Assembly (NCBI RefSeq): GCF_009754945.1
Contig: NZ_WPIN01000004.1
Span: forward strand, 620,001-684,000
Source: Spirosoma arboris
GTDB lineage: Bacteria; Bacteroidota; Bacteroidia; Cytophagales; Spirosomataceae
Length of the DNA stretch: 64,000 bases
Direction: 5' to 3'
Made by a program: the position numbers and the translations under genes. The notes below the pieces were generated by a model. It was not told the origin of the DNA. It was given only the letters and a program-made list of their open reading frames with translations, and made no database searches. Of this stretch, positions 8,869-17,669 are shown in pieces (position 1 is the first letter of the stretch; every line of letters starts with the position of its first letter).

Positions 8869-10017
8869 ATGAAAAATAGAATTCACTTGCTGCTAACTAC
8901 AACGTGGTCGGCGGTAGCAATGCCTTTGATGGCGCAAACAATAGATTCAACGGCATCGACAACAACGCAAACCAGTGCGACTGCATCGAATACCGGACTG
9001 GTGTTATCGGGCTACATCGAGGCTTATTATACGCATGATTTCACCGCTCCGAAAACCAGTCAGGAACGCCCCGGTTTTTTGTATAACCACAAACGCAACC
9101 GCGAAGTGAATGTAAATCTGGCGTTTGTGAAAGCGGCTTACACGAGCGAACGGGTTCGAGGAAATCTTGCCCTCCAGGTGGGTACGTATGCGCAATATAA
9201 CTACGCGGCTGAGCAAGGTTTGGTCAGGAATATTTATGAAGCGAACGTAGGAGTGAAGCTTTCGAAAAAACGTGACCTATGGCTTGATGCGGGTATTTTT
9301 GGTTCGCATATCGGTTTTGAAAGTGCCATTTCGAAAGACTGCTGGACATTGACCCGAAGCATTCTTGCCGAAAACTCACCTTATTATCTGGCCGGTGCCA
9401 AAGTGACGTACAACACGCCGAATGGAAAATGGACCCTGCTTGGTTCGATACTGAATGGCTGGCAGCGAATCGCCAAATTGCCGGGTTATTCTGGGCCTTC
9501 ACTAAGTACACAGGTGCAGTTTAAACCCAATGCCAATTTAGTACTGAACTGGAGTAGTTTTCTGGGAAGTGACCGGCCAGACTCACTAAAACAAACCCGC
9601 TTCTTCAACAACTTTTACGCAATCATAAATTCGAATGGTAAAATCGGCGCTATTCTGGGTTTCGATGTTGGTGCCGACCGGAAGCCCATTGGCGCTGGTA
9701 ATCAGCGAGTAGGCAGTGGAAGTTATGTATGGTATTCACCCGTCGCTATTCTTCGCTATGCTGTAAGTGATGCTGTTAAGGTGGCAGGCCGGATTGAATA
9801 TTACGATGATAAAAATGGGGTGATTATTGCAACAGGTACGCCAAACGGATTCAAAACCTGGGGCTATTCTGTCAACTTCGATTACTTCATTTTACCAAAC
9901 GCCTTGTTCAGAGTAGAAGGTAAACTATATGATAGTCAGGATGCAATTTTTGAAACGAGTACTACACTCAGCAAAACCAATACGTCATTGACGACGAGTT
10001 TAGCGGTAAGTTTTTAA
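8869..10017 (+). CDS. Outer-membrane beta-barrel porin (OmpL-like, porin-2 type)
   Basis: A 382-residue protein with a signal peptide (cleavage after PLMAQ, about residue 23), then a Thr/Ser-rich stretch, then a beta-barrel. It shows alternating hydrophobic strands, LSGYIEAYYTHDF at the start of the barrel, NHKRNREVNVNLAFVKAAY, and a final strand ending LAVSF with the C-terminal Phe typical of outer-membrane barrels. It matches the putative OmpL-like porin-2 type found beside Bacteroidota kdp genes. It lies 60 bp after kdpC on the same strand and is followed by a hairpin. An inferred job is to let K+ cross the outer membrane when Kdp is induced. Confidence 0.85.
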   Translation: MKNRIHLLLTTTWSAVAMPLMAQTIDSTASTTTQTSATASNTGLVLSGYIEAYYTHDFTAPKTSQERPGFLYNHKRNREVNVNLAFVKAAYTSERVRGNLALQVGTYAQYNYAAEQGLVRNIYEANVGVKLSKKRDLWLDAGIFGSHIGFESAISKDCWTLTRSILAENSPYYLAGAKVTYNTPNGKWTLLGSILNGWQRIAKLPGYSGPSLSTQVQFKPNANLVLNWSSFLGSDRPDSLKQTRFFNNFYAIINSNGKIGAILGFDVGADRKPIGAGNQRVGSGSYVWYSPVAILRYAVSDAVKVAGRIEYYDDKNGVIIATGTPNGFKTWGYSVNFDYFILPNALFRVEGKLYDSQDAIFETSTTLSKTNTSLTTSLAVSF

Positions 10018-10021
10018 TTCA

Positions 10022-10058
10022 TTTTTTGTCATTCCTCCTGAGGTAGGAATGACAAAAT
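10022..10058. repeat. Hairpin of the TTTTGTCATYCC family
   Basis: Arms TTTTGTCATTCCT (10024-10036) and AGGAATGACAAAA (10045-10057) are perfect complements with a short loop. Related ends occur in the hairpins at 15057 and 62400. It sits 4 bp after the porin stop and may reduce read-through into kdpD. Confidence 0.75.
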
Positions 10059-10069
10059 CAATAAAAACA

Positions 10070-11194
10070 ATGAACCCAAACGATCAGAACGCTGAACATT
10101 TTCTGAACCTCCTTCGTCAATCGCGCCGGGGGAAGTTCAAGGTTTATATTGGCATGAGTGCGGGCGTAGGCAAGTCGTACCGCATGTTGCAGGAAGCACA
10201 CGGGCTGCTACGTGGTGGCATTGATGTTCGGATTGGGTTTATTGAAACGCATAACCGGGCCGAAACAATGGCTCTTGTAGCCGGGCTTCCCATAATTCCC
10301 CGCCGGAGTTTATTTTACAAAGGGCGTCAACTTGAGGAAATGGACGTACAGGCAGTACTCAACCTGCACCCTGAACTCGTTATTGTCGATGAGTTGGCGC
10401 ATACCAATATTCCGGGCTCGAAAAACGAAAAACGCTGGCAGGATGTGGTCGAAATTATCGAAGCAGGTATCAACGTGATCAGCGCGGTTAACATTCAACA
10501 CATCGAGAGTCTGTACGATGAGGTACACGCCATTACGGGTGTCGACGTGACCGAGCGTGTGCCGGATCGGGTACTCCAAATGGCCGACGAAGTGGTGAAT
10601 ATCGATCTCACTGCCGACGAGTTGATTACCCGATTGAAGGAAGGGAAAATCTACGATCCGGCTAAAGTAGAGACTGCTCTTCGGAATTTCTTTCAGGCCG
10701 AGAAAATTCTGCAACTACGTGAGCTGGCACTACGCGAAGTGGCCACTGCCGTTGAGCGGAAAATTGAGACATCGGTGCCACCCAGTATAAAGGCCAAACC
10801 AGAGCGATTTCTGGTCGCTATCAGTTCCAATCATGAAATAGCCCGACGTGTCATTCGTAAAACAGCCCGACTGGCGGCTTATTACAACTCACGCTGGTTT
10901 GTGCTCTATGTACAGACACCCGCCGAAAGTGCCGATCGGATTAAGTTGGACTTGCAGCGTCACCTGATTAATAACCTTAAATTGGCCACCGAACTTGGCG
11001 CCGAAGTCATTCAGGTAAAAAGCAATAACATCGTCAATAGCATTATGGCCGAAGTCGAGAAACGTAACGTAACGACCGTCTGCATTGGCAAACCACACCT
11101 CACGCTTGTGCAGATTATTCTCCGGACGAATGCGTTCAATCAGTTGTTGAATAAACTCTCAGGTTCTGACACTGACCTGATTATCCTTTCATAG
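10070..11194 (+). CDS. kdpD: KdpD N-terminal part as a separate protein (KdpD domain plus Usp)
   Basis: A 374-residue cytosolic protein equal to only the input half of KdpD. Residues 20-230 are the KdpD domain, with Walker A-like GMSAGVGKS (28-36) and Walker B-like VIVDELAHTN followed by NEKRWQDV. Residues 245-370 are a universal stress protein fold (RFLVAISSN..., then VCIGKPHLTL). There is no histidine kinase part; that is encoded by the next gene, two bases downstream. In KdpD the half shown here senses internal K+, ATP or second messengers. I chose the ATG at 10070 because an in-frame ATG at 10049 lies inside the preceding hairpin. The clean split and tight coupling argue for a functional two-piece sensor, not a frameshift. 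Confidence 0.9.
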   Translation: MNPNDQNAEHFLNLLRQSRRGKFKVYIGMSAGVGKSYRMLQEAHGLLRGGIDVRIGFIETHNRAETMALVAGLPIIPRRSLFYKGRQLEEMDVQAVLNLHPELVIVDELAHTNIPGSKNEKRWQDVVEIIEAGINVISAVNIQHIESLYDEVHAITGVDVTERVPDRVLQMADEVVNIDLTADELITRLKEGKIYDPAKVETALRNFFQAEKILQLRELALREVATAVERKIETSVPPSIKAKPERFLVAISSNHEIARRVIRKTARLAAYYNSRWFVLYVQTPAESADRIKLDLQRHLINNLKLATELGAEVIQVKSNNIVNSIMAEVEKRNVTTVCIGKPHLTLVQIILRTNAFNQLLNKLSGSDTDLIILS

Positions 11195-11196
11195 CC

Positions 11197-13074
11197 ATGT
11201 CCATTAAAAGTAAAATAGCGGCTGCGCTGGGCTTCATGTTTGCCGTTATTCTGGCACTCGGTGGACTGGGCGTGTATTATTTACGGGAGCTTTCCGACGA
11301 TTCGCAGGCGATTTTGACGGACAACTATATTTCGCTCGAATATGCCAGTGCCATGCAGAAGGCGCTGGTCATGCTTACCGAATTGCCCAAACCTGATCCG
11401 GATGCCTTGACGGATTTCGAAAGCAATTTGAAAAAGCAGGAAACAAACATCACCGAAATTGGTGAGAAAGAGGTGGCCAGCAACCTACGCCGTGAATTCA
11501 ATCGGCTTCGAACGGGACCTGTCGATTCCGCAACGCTTTTCCGGATTCACCAAAACCTGTTCGCACTGGACGATATTAACCGACAGGCCATCATTCGCAA
11601 AAATGAAATGGCTAAAAAAACGGCGAAGGATGCCCTGCTATGGTTATCAGTTGTTGGGACGGCCTGCTTCCTGATCCTGTTCTCGTTCGTCATTAATATT
11701 CCGGGCTACATTGCCAATCCGCTACGTGAACTAACGCGCGGTCTTCGACAGGTAACCAAACGCAATTTCCAGGAGCGATTGCACATTCATTCCAGCGATG
11801 AGTTTGGCGAATTGGCCCGCACGTTCAATTCGATGGCGCAAAAACTGGACGAATACGAGCATTCGAATCTGGCCAGAGTACTGTTCGATAAACGACGTAT
11901 TGATACCCTCATTCGAATCATGAGCGAAGGCATTGTCGGTATGGATGAGAACAAACGGATTCTATTTGCCAATCCGGTTGCCTGTCGGTTGTTGGGTGTC
12001 GGAGAGGGGCAATTGCTGGGTCAATACGCCCCAGACGTAGCGGCTTCGAATGATTTAATGCGGACGCTGATTCAGGATATTATGACCGATAAACCGGCCG
12101 ATTTGGAGCAGAATGGATTTCTTAAAATCTATGATCCCCGACCGGAGATTCCAGGCCTGGAAAGTTCTGGTGTTGAGCCGTCTGGTACAGAAGGATCGGA
12201 GAGTGCGACGCGCGGAAAGGAAAGCTACTTCAATCGACGGACGCATACGGTTAAGGTAATTCCTACGGGTGAAAGTCAGCCTCAACTGGCAGGCTATGTT
12301 ATGGTGCTCGAAAATATTACGCCTTATAAAGAGCTGGACCTGGCGAAAACCAACTTCATTGCGACCATTTCGCACGAGTTGAAAACCCCCTTGTCGAGTA
12401 GTAAAATGAGTCTCAAACTGCTGGAAGACAGTCGAATTGGTCAGCTAAATGACGAACAGAAACAACTCGTTGGCAACATCGGAGCCGACATCAATCGACT
12501 GCTGAACCTAACGGGCGAACTGCTCAATATGGCTCAGGTGGAATCAGGCCAGATTCAGTTGACTATACAGGCCGTAGCGCCTGCCGATATTGTAAAGTAC
12601 GCAACCAACGCCTTGCGGGTACAGGCTGGAAACAAGCATATTACGTTTAACATGGACGTAGACGCTGGCTTACCGTTTGTATCTGCTGACCCGGATAAAG
12701 CCTCGTGGGTACTGGTGAACTTTCTTTCCAACGCCATCCGTCATAGCCCCGAAGATAGCACCATTGATGTGTCGGTGCACCAGCTGGAAAACAAAGTTGA
12801 GTTTCGGGTTCGTGACTATGGGCCTGGTATCCGGCCCGAGCACCGCGACCGGGTATTTGACCGTTATTTTAAAGCATCAGCCGTTGATAGCTACGTTATT
12901 AATGGGCAAGCCCGCGACGCATCGCCCGGAGAAACGCCGTCAAGTGGTACCGGTCTTGGGCTGGCCATATCGAGCGAATTTATCCAGAGTATGAAGGGGC
13001 AGATTGGTTTGGATAAAACCATTACCGATGGAGCTGCTTTCTTCTTCCGGCTGCCATTTTTTCGACAGGACTAA
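11197..13074 (+). CDS. HAMP-PAS sensor histidine kinase (transmitter half of the split KdpD)
   Basis: A 625-residue membrane kinase. TM1 covers about residues 7-29, a periplasmic helical segment runs to 145, TM2 is near 150-172 and HAMP near 175-225. A PAS domain (about 235-365) has a low-complexity insert rich in S, G and E. HisKA has ISHELKTPLSSSK (phospho-acceptor His), and HATPase_c has NFLSNAIRHS, VRDYGPGIRP and GTGLGLAIS. Starting 2 bp after kdpD, it is surely co-expressed and presumably works with it to control kdpFABC. Unlike classical KdpD, which has four short helices and no large periplasmic loop, this kinase has its own periplasmic sensor. No cognate response regulator lies nearby. 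Confidence 0.9.
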   Translation: MSIKSKIAAALGFMFAVILALGGLGVYYLRELSDDSQAILTDNYISLEYASAMQKALVMLTELPKPDPDALTDFESNLKKQETNITEIGEKEVASNLRREFNRLRTGPVDSATLFRIHQNLFALDDINRQAIIRKNEMAKKTAKDALLWLSVVGTACFLILFSFVINIPGYIANPLRELTRGLRQVTKRNFQERLHIHSSDEFGELARTFNSMAQKLDEYEHSNLARVLFDKRRIDTLIRIMSEGIVGMDENKRILFANPVACRLLGVGEGQLLGQYAPDVAASNDLMRTLIQDIMTDKPADLEQNGFLKIYDPRPEIPGLESSGVEPSGTEGSESATRGKESYFNRRTHTVKVIPTGESQPQLAGYVMVLENITPYKELDLAKTNFIATISHELKTPLSSSKMSLKLLEDSRIGQLNDEQKQLVGNIGADINRLLNLTGELLNMAQVESGQIQLTIQAVAPADIVKYATNALRVQAGNKHITFNMDVDAGLPFVSADPDKASWVLVNFLSNAIRHSPEDSTIDVSVHQLENKVEFRVRDYGPGIRPEHRDRVFDRYFKASAVDSYVINGQARDASPGETPSSGTGLGLAISSEFIQSMKGQIGLDKTITDGAAFFFRLPFFRQD

Positions 13075-13194
13075 CCGGATTTCTCCAGTACTAGAATCCT
13101 GTTAATCCTGTCGGAAAAAGAATTTGCCCTGCGTTTCCGGAAAGCGTAGATAACCCATACGCTTTGCTTTTCGGTGTAAATCGTTTACCAAATT

Positions 13195-14031
13195 ATGAAT
13201 CGAGTTACGGCTATAGGGTTGTCTGCGTTGTGTTTAGTCCTGATCACGTTGGGTGCTGGAGTAAGCCAGAACGTGAACTGGAAAAAGGTGAAAGTGCTGG
13301 TGTACACGAAGAATGGCAAAGGCTATGTTCACGACAATATCCCCAATGCCATACGATGCATCCAGAAACTGGGTCAACAGAATGGCTTTAGTGTCGATTC
13401 CTCCAGTCAGGCAACCGTTTTTACGGAAGATAATCTTAAGCAATATACCCTGCTCATTTTCCCCAGCACCAACAACGACGTATTTGACACAGATGCACAG
13501 CGATTGGCCTTTCGGCGATATATCGAAGCGGGTGGCGGCTTTGTTGGCATTCACTCGGTGATGGGTACGGAACGTAACTGGGCCTGGTTTAAACGAATGC
13601 TGGGTGGTACGTTTGCCTGGCATCCCAAGTTTCAAAAATTCAAAGCGGAGGTGATTGATACAAAACATCCATCTATGCAAGGCTTGCCGAAAATCTGGGA
13701 GAAAGAAGATGAGTTTTATTTTACCAAAAATATGTCGCCCGGCCCCACGGTGATCATGGCAAACGACCTGACCTCGCTGAATCAGGATGAGCCGGAAAAA
13801 GTGAAACTATTTGGGGGCTCCTATACCGAATTATACCCCTCGGCCTGGTATTATAATTTCGATGGCGGCTATACCTGGTGTACGACCCTCGGCCACGCCA
13901 AAACAGATTATGAAAGTGATACTACGTTTATCAAGCACATCTTTCAGGGCATTCGCTACGTGGCTGGGAAGGTGACGAAAATTGATTTCAGCAAAGCCTA
14001 CGCCGATTCGAGAGACACGCCCATTCGATAG
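13195..14031 (+). CDS. ThuA domain-containing exported protein
   Basis: A 278-residue protein with a signal peptide (residues 1-25, ending AGVSQ) followed by a ThuA domain. The domain shows VKVLVYTKNGKGYVHDNI, then FPSTNNDVF, GGGFVGIHSV, the GGTFAWHP segment, and a C-terminal YTTLGHAKTDY-type motif (here WCTTLGHAKTDY). ThuA proteins have a class I glutamine amidotransferase-like fold and are tied to trehalose or glycoside use, often beside DUF1080 hydrolases in Bacteroidota. It begins a run of exported sugar-related genes and is 93 bp from the SMP-30 gene. The substrate cannot be read from the sequence. Confidence 0.88.
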   Translation: MNRVTAIGLSALCLVLITLGAGVSQNVNWKKVKVLVYTKNGKGYVHDNIPNAIRCIQKLGQQNGFSVDSSSQATVFTEDNLKQYTLLIFPSTNNDVFDTDAQRLAFRRYIEAGGGFVGIHSVMGTERNWAWFKRMLGGTFAWHPKFQKFKAEVIDTKHPSMQGLPKIWEKEDEFYFTKNMSPGPTVIMANDLTSLNQDEPEKVKLFGGSYTELYPSAWYYNFDGGYTWCTTLGHAKTDYESDTTFIKHIFQGIRYVAGKVTKIDFSKAYADSRDTPIR

Positions 14032-14124
14032 ACTGCCGTTCTTTTTATGAAAAAACGGGGTTGAGGGTTAGTTTTTTGCTTACAAGAGCTTACTGGTTGT
14101 AGAAAAGATTTATCAACTCTACCT

Positions 14125-15048
14125 ATGACTACGTATTGCAAAGCGGTACTGGCCCTGACGGCCTTACTGACTATTTCCAGTAATTTATTGGCTCAGCAAA
14201 ATACCGGAAAAGGACTTGATTCGATCAAGGTGGTGGCACCCGGTGCCACGCTTCGTCAGGTATCCAATCAGTTTACATTTACCGAAGGGCCAGCCGTCAA
14301 TAAGAAGGGGGATATATATTTCACCGACCAACCCAACGATAAAATCTGGCTGTATGACACAGATGGTAAACTGTCGCTGTACATGGATAAAACGGGCCGT
14401 TCGAACGGACTGTATTTCGATAAAAAAGGGAATTTGATTTCCTGTGCAGATGAAAAAGATGAACTATGGTCGATTAGCCCCGATAAGAAAATTACTGTTC
14501 TGTTAACCAATTTTCAGGGTCAGCGAATGAATGGGCCCAATGACTTATGGATCGACCCCAAAGGTGGTATCTACTTTACCGATCCCTATTACCAGCGCGA
14601 CTACTGGGAGCGGAAAAAACCAGACATCGAAGGCCAGAAAGTCTATTATTTACCCAAAGACAAGCAGGAAGCCGTATTGGTGGATGGTGATCTAAAACAA
14701 CCGAATGGCATTGTTGGTACGCCCGATGGGAAGTATCTGTATGTAGCTGATATCCGGGATAGCAAAACGTACAAGTATCAAATCAATGCCGATGGTACGT
14801 TAACGAATCGACAACTTTTTATTCCGCAGGGCTCGGATGGTATGACGCTCGACAGTCAGGGGAATCTGTATATCTCAGGCCGGGGAGTTACGGTTTATTC
14901 GCCAGCCGGAGTTAAGCTGGGCAATATACCGATACCGTCGCGTTGGGTGGGTAATGTCTGTTTTGGTGGTAAAGATCGTAAGTTGTTGTTTATCACAGCA
15001 TCTGAATCTGTTTATACGTTGCCGATGCAGGTAAAAGGGGTGGAGTAA
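14125..15048 (+). CDS. SMP-30/gluconolactonase/LRE family protein, exported
   Basis: A 307-residue protein with a signal peptide (residues 1-23, ending LLAQ) and a six-bladed beta-propeller. Motifs include FTEGPAVNKKGDIYFTDQ, GRSNGLYFDKKGN, GQRMNGPNDLWIDPKGGIYFTDPYY and QPNGIVGTPDGKYLYVADI. The Glu of FTEGP and the Asn/Asp in NGPND and PNGI match the metal site of gluconolactonases, so lactone hydrolysis of a sugar acid in the periplasm is plausible. It is on the same strand as the ThuA gene with a short spacer, so the two may be co-expressed. A TTTTGTCATCCC hairpin follows the stop codon. Confidence 0.9.
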   Translation: MTTYCKAVLALTALLTISSNLLAQQNTGKGLDSIKVVAPGATLRQVSNQFTFTEGPAVNKKGDIYFTDQPNDKIWLYDTDGKLSLYMDKTGRSNGLYFDKKGNLISCADEKDELWSISPDKKITVLLTNFQGQRMNGPNDLWIDPKGGIYFTDPYYQRDYWERKKPDIEGQKVYYLPKDKQEAVLVDGDLKQPNGIVGTPDGKYLYVADIRDSKTYKYQINADGTLTNRQLFIPQGSDGMTLDSQGNLYISGRGVTVYSPAGVKLGNIPIPSRWVGNVCFGGKDRKLLFITASESVYTLPMQVKGVE

Positions 15049-15056
15049 GAATTATA

Positions 15057-15091
15057 TTTTTGTCATCCCGCTGAAAGGTGGGATGACAAAA
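15057..15091. repeat. Hairpin of the TTTTGTCATYCC family
   Basis: Arms TTTTGTCATCCC (15058-15069) and GGGATGACAAAA (15080-15091), loop of ten bases, starting 9 bp after the SMP-30 gene. Outer ends match those of the hairpins at 10022 and 62400. Confidence 0.75.
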
Positions 15092-15281
15092 GGATTAAAG
15101 TATAGCGTATTTTTTAATAGGGCAAGAGAGATTGTTGCTGGAAAATTTTGTACTTTTTTTGATTAACCAAACCTTATTTGGTTCTTATTGAAATATTGGC
15201 GTTTTTGAACCACTATAGCTGCTCGGCGGAAACCATTTGGGTTAGCTGAACGCTCACTTCACAACTTATCTGGTTCAACGC

Positions 15282-16736
15282 ATGCGTTTCTTCTGGCGAA
15301 TCCTCGCTTTTTCCTTCGTTCTGATAATCATTATTCTGCTGGTTAATACCCTTCGTCTGACCTCGCATCAGCTAGCAGATGTGCCTCCAGCCGCGCCAAT
15401 TAATGTGCCTGATTCGGCCATTCAACGCTTTGCTGGAGCTGTGCGAATCCCGACGGTTTCCTATACCGATTACACGCTGACAGATACAACTCAATTCGAT
15501 AAATTCCTGACTTACATACGGTCTTCCTACCCGCTTATTCACCAGCGGCTAAACCCGCAGGCGTTTAATCAATATAGTTTATTGTATGAATGGAAAGGCC
15601 GTAATCCGGCACTGAAACCCATTTTGTTAATGGGCCACTACGATGTTGTTCCGGTTATTCAAGGCACGCAGGGTATGTGGAAACGGCCTCCCTTTGCGGG
15701 TATCATTGATGATGGATATCTATATGGACGCGGTACTCTCGATGACAAAGTAGGGGTGATGGGCCTGCTTGAAGCCGTCGAATACCTACTTCATACGAAC
15801 TTTCAACCCGAACGGACGCTATTACTGGCGTTTGGGCAAGACGAAGAAACATCAGGTCATGGAGCCCAGACCATTGCAACTGCCCTTAAAAAACGGGGCA
15901 TCTCACTGGAGTATATTCTGGATGAAGGAGGAGCTATCAAAACCGAGGGCGTTTCGGGAGTCAATAAGCCGGTTGCCTTGATCAGTATTGCCGAAAAGGG
16001 CTATTTAAGTCTGGAGCTGACAGCTATTGGCAAAGGTGGCCATTCGTCTATGCCGCCTGCACAAACCAGTATTGGCATGGTGGCCGAAGCGGTCAGTAAA
16101 TTAGAACATAACCCATTCCCGGCTCGACTGGATGGAGGAGTAGATCGGTTAATCGATTATCTGGCCTCGGAAGTTTCCTTTGGGCAGCGAATGATCTTTG
16201 CAAACCGATGGCTTTTTGGTCCAATCATTAAGAAAATCGTCGGGGAGACAAAGTCGGGAAATGCTACGATGCGTACCACTACTGCGCCAACTATTTTCCG
16301 GGCTGGAGCCAAAGACAATGTGCTGCCAATTGACGCCGTCGCTACGGTAAACTTCCGGTTGCTACCCGGCGATACAGTAGAAGGGGTTATCAGTCGGGTG
16401 AAGGAACTGATTGATAACGACAGTATTACGGTTAGTATTCTGGGAAAAGGAAACAATCCCGTGCCACTTTCTAGTACCGAAAATTTTGCTTTCCAGACGA
16501 TTCATAAAACCATCCGAAGCATTTTCCCTGATGTGATCGTAGCGCCAAATGTCATGCTTGGCGCTACAGATTCCAAGTTTTATGCGGCCCTTACGCCATC
16601 AATCTACAAGTTTTCGCCCATGCCCATCACGGAAGAACAAACGGCAGGTGTCCACGGAACCAATGAGCGCATCGGTGTTAAGGATTATAAAAACGCGATC
16701 TGGTTTTACGTAACGCTGATTAAGAATAGCCAGTAA
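15282..16736 (+). CDS. M20 family metallopeptidase (carboxypeptidase S/CPG-like), membrane-anchored
   Basis: A 484-residue protein with an N-terminal hydrophobic helix (about residues 6-22), probably an uncleaved anchor. The dizinc peptidase motifs are present: GHYDVVPV (H119, D121), GRGTLDDK with the bridging Asp at 154, the Glu pair at 188-189 in FGQDEETSG, and a distal His in GVHGTNE. A lid domain lies in the middle (KGYLSLELTAIGKGGHSSMPP). The family removes C-terminal residues or deacylates amino acids. Extracytoplasmic peptide scavenging is the likely role. It is followed by a long inverted repeat at the convergent junction with the CBM6-like gene. Confidence 0.92.
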   Translation: MRFFWRILAFSFVLIIIILLVNTLRLTSHQLADVPPAAPINVPDSAIQRFAGAVRIPTVSYTDYTLTDTTQFDKFLTYIRSSYPLIHQRLNPQAFNQYSLLYEWKGRNPALKPILLMGHYDVVPVIQGTQGMWKRPPFAGIIDDGYLYGRGTLDDKVGVMGLLEAVEYLLHTNFQPERTLLLAFGQDEETSGHGAQTIATALKKRGISLEYILDEGGAIKTEGVSGVNKPVALISIAEKGYLSLELTAIGKGGHSSMPPAQTSIGMVAEAVSKLEHNPFPARLDGGVDRLIDYLASEVSFGQRMIFANRWLFGPIIKKIVGETKSGNATMRTTTAPTIFRAGAKDNVLPIDAVATVNFRLLPGDTVEGVISRVKELIDNDSITVSILGKGNNPVPLSSTENFAFQTIHKTIRSIFPDVIVAPNVMLGATDSKFYAALTPSIYKFSPMPITEEQTAGVHGTNERIGVKDYKNAIWFYVTLIKNSQ

Positions 16737-16740
16737 ACGT

Positions 16741-16826
16741 TAGTATGTATGACCCCTTCAGGGTCAAATGTCTATAGAGGTAAACTTGACTATAAACATT
16801 TGACCCTGAAGGGGTCATACATACTA
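16741..16826. repeat. Long perfect inverted repeat (31-bp arms) between convergent genes
   Basis: Arms 16741-16771 and 16796-16826 are exact reverse complements around a 24-base loop. Each arm contains its own small palindrome (GACCC-CTTCA-GGGTC), so cruciform and two-hairpin folds compete. No T-run follows the stem in either direction. It starts 4 bp after the M20 stop and ends 47 bp before the convergent gene. It could block read-through or be a REP/MITE-like element. Confidence 0.9.
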
Positions 16827-16873
16827 GCAAATGATTAGCTGAATTCTACCTCAAAACTTCATCGGCAGAATTT

Positions 16874-17617
16874 CTATTTACCTGTCGATAACTCTTTAAC
16901 CAGCACAAAGTCCAGATAGGCCAGGTTTGAACCCTTGTTGTAATGCAAGGTTAGCAGATTTGGACCGGCAACCGGAAATGTAATTTCGCCAACTGTAGCC
17001 TGTGTCCAACGATGATAATCACCCGTATTCTCGGGTAAGACTAGATCAACGGCTTTTTTATTATTCAGCCATAACGATGATTTGTTGTCCTGAAAGCCAT
17101 AGACCGTAATGATTCTGTACTGACCCGGAACTTTGACGTCGACCGTATAATTCGTCCATTCGCCATCTTCCTGCCAGCCAAGGTATAACTGGTTCACTTT
17201 AGGGTCGACTTTATTCGGGTGGTTGAAATCGGCAAAATCTTTTGTAAATGAGATATCTACGCCTTCTTTTTCTCTAAAATGCACCAGGTATTCGGGCACA
17301 CCCGGACGCTGATGGTCGGGTTTTCGATTGAGCTCTCCGCTGCCTTTATTAATCGGATCGGTATCATGATAGGCAACGCCTTCTCCTCCCAGATCATAAT
17401 AGGCCAACTCTACACGACCGGGTATTAACTGAGCCCCTTTTGTATATTCGGCATCCTTGAAGGGTTTGCCTTTATATTCTTTTGGTACCTGAGCCGCAAG
17501 TGGTGAAGTTGCTATTGCAAACAGGAGTGCCATACGTAGAAATTTTCTTCCTACTGTATTGTTGTTGGCGTATTGAGAAATAGAACTAACTGCCTGACTG
17601 ACTGCGCTGTAATTCAT
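16874..17617 (-). CDS. Exported carbohydrate-binding (CBM6-like) protein
   Basis: A 247-residue protein. The N-terminus has a 25-residue polar stretch before the hydrophobic core at 27-42 (LRMALLFAIATSPLAAQ), so a start at the internal Met near residue 29 is possible. The mature part has a carbohydrate-binding jelly-roll pattern: AELAYYDLGG-like segment with VAYHDTDP, then DGEWTNYTVDVKVPGQYRI, WLNNKKAV and GPNLLTLHYNKG. The E-W-x-N-Y-T-V-x-V-x-x-P-G-x-Y motif is typical of CBM6/35-like modules. No catalytic domain is attached. It lies 52 bp downstream of the DUF1080 gene on the same strand, so the two probably act together on a polysaccharide. Confidence 0.8.
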   Translation of the reverse strand: MNYSAVSQAVSSISQYANNNTVGRKFLRMALLFAIATSPLAAQVPKEYKGKPFKDAEYTKGAQLIPGRVELAYYDLGGEGVAYHDTDPINKGSGELNRKPDHQRPGVPEYLVHFREKEGVDISFTKDFADFNHPNKVDPKVNQLYLGWQEDGEWTNYTVDVKVPGQYRIITVYGFQDNKSSLWLNNKKAVDLVLPENTGDYHRWTQATVGEITFPVAGPNLLTLHYNKGSNLAYLDFVLVKELSTGK

Positions 17618-17669
17618 GATGACTAAGGGAAGTTTTGGGTATCGCCTGTAAAGTACAGAGTAGACAGGA

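Noticed and set aside
10070..11194. kdpD as a truncated pseudogene
   Set aside because: The domain ends cleanly, and the missing kinase part is supplied by a complete gene two bases downstream.
16741..16826. Insertion-sequence ends
   Set aside because: Only 24 bases lie between the arms, there is no transposase and no visible target duplication.
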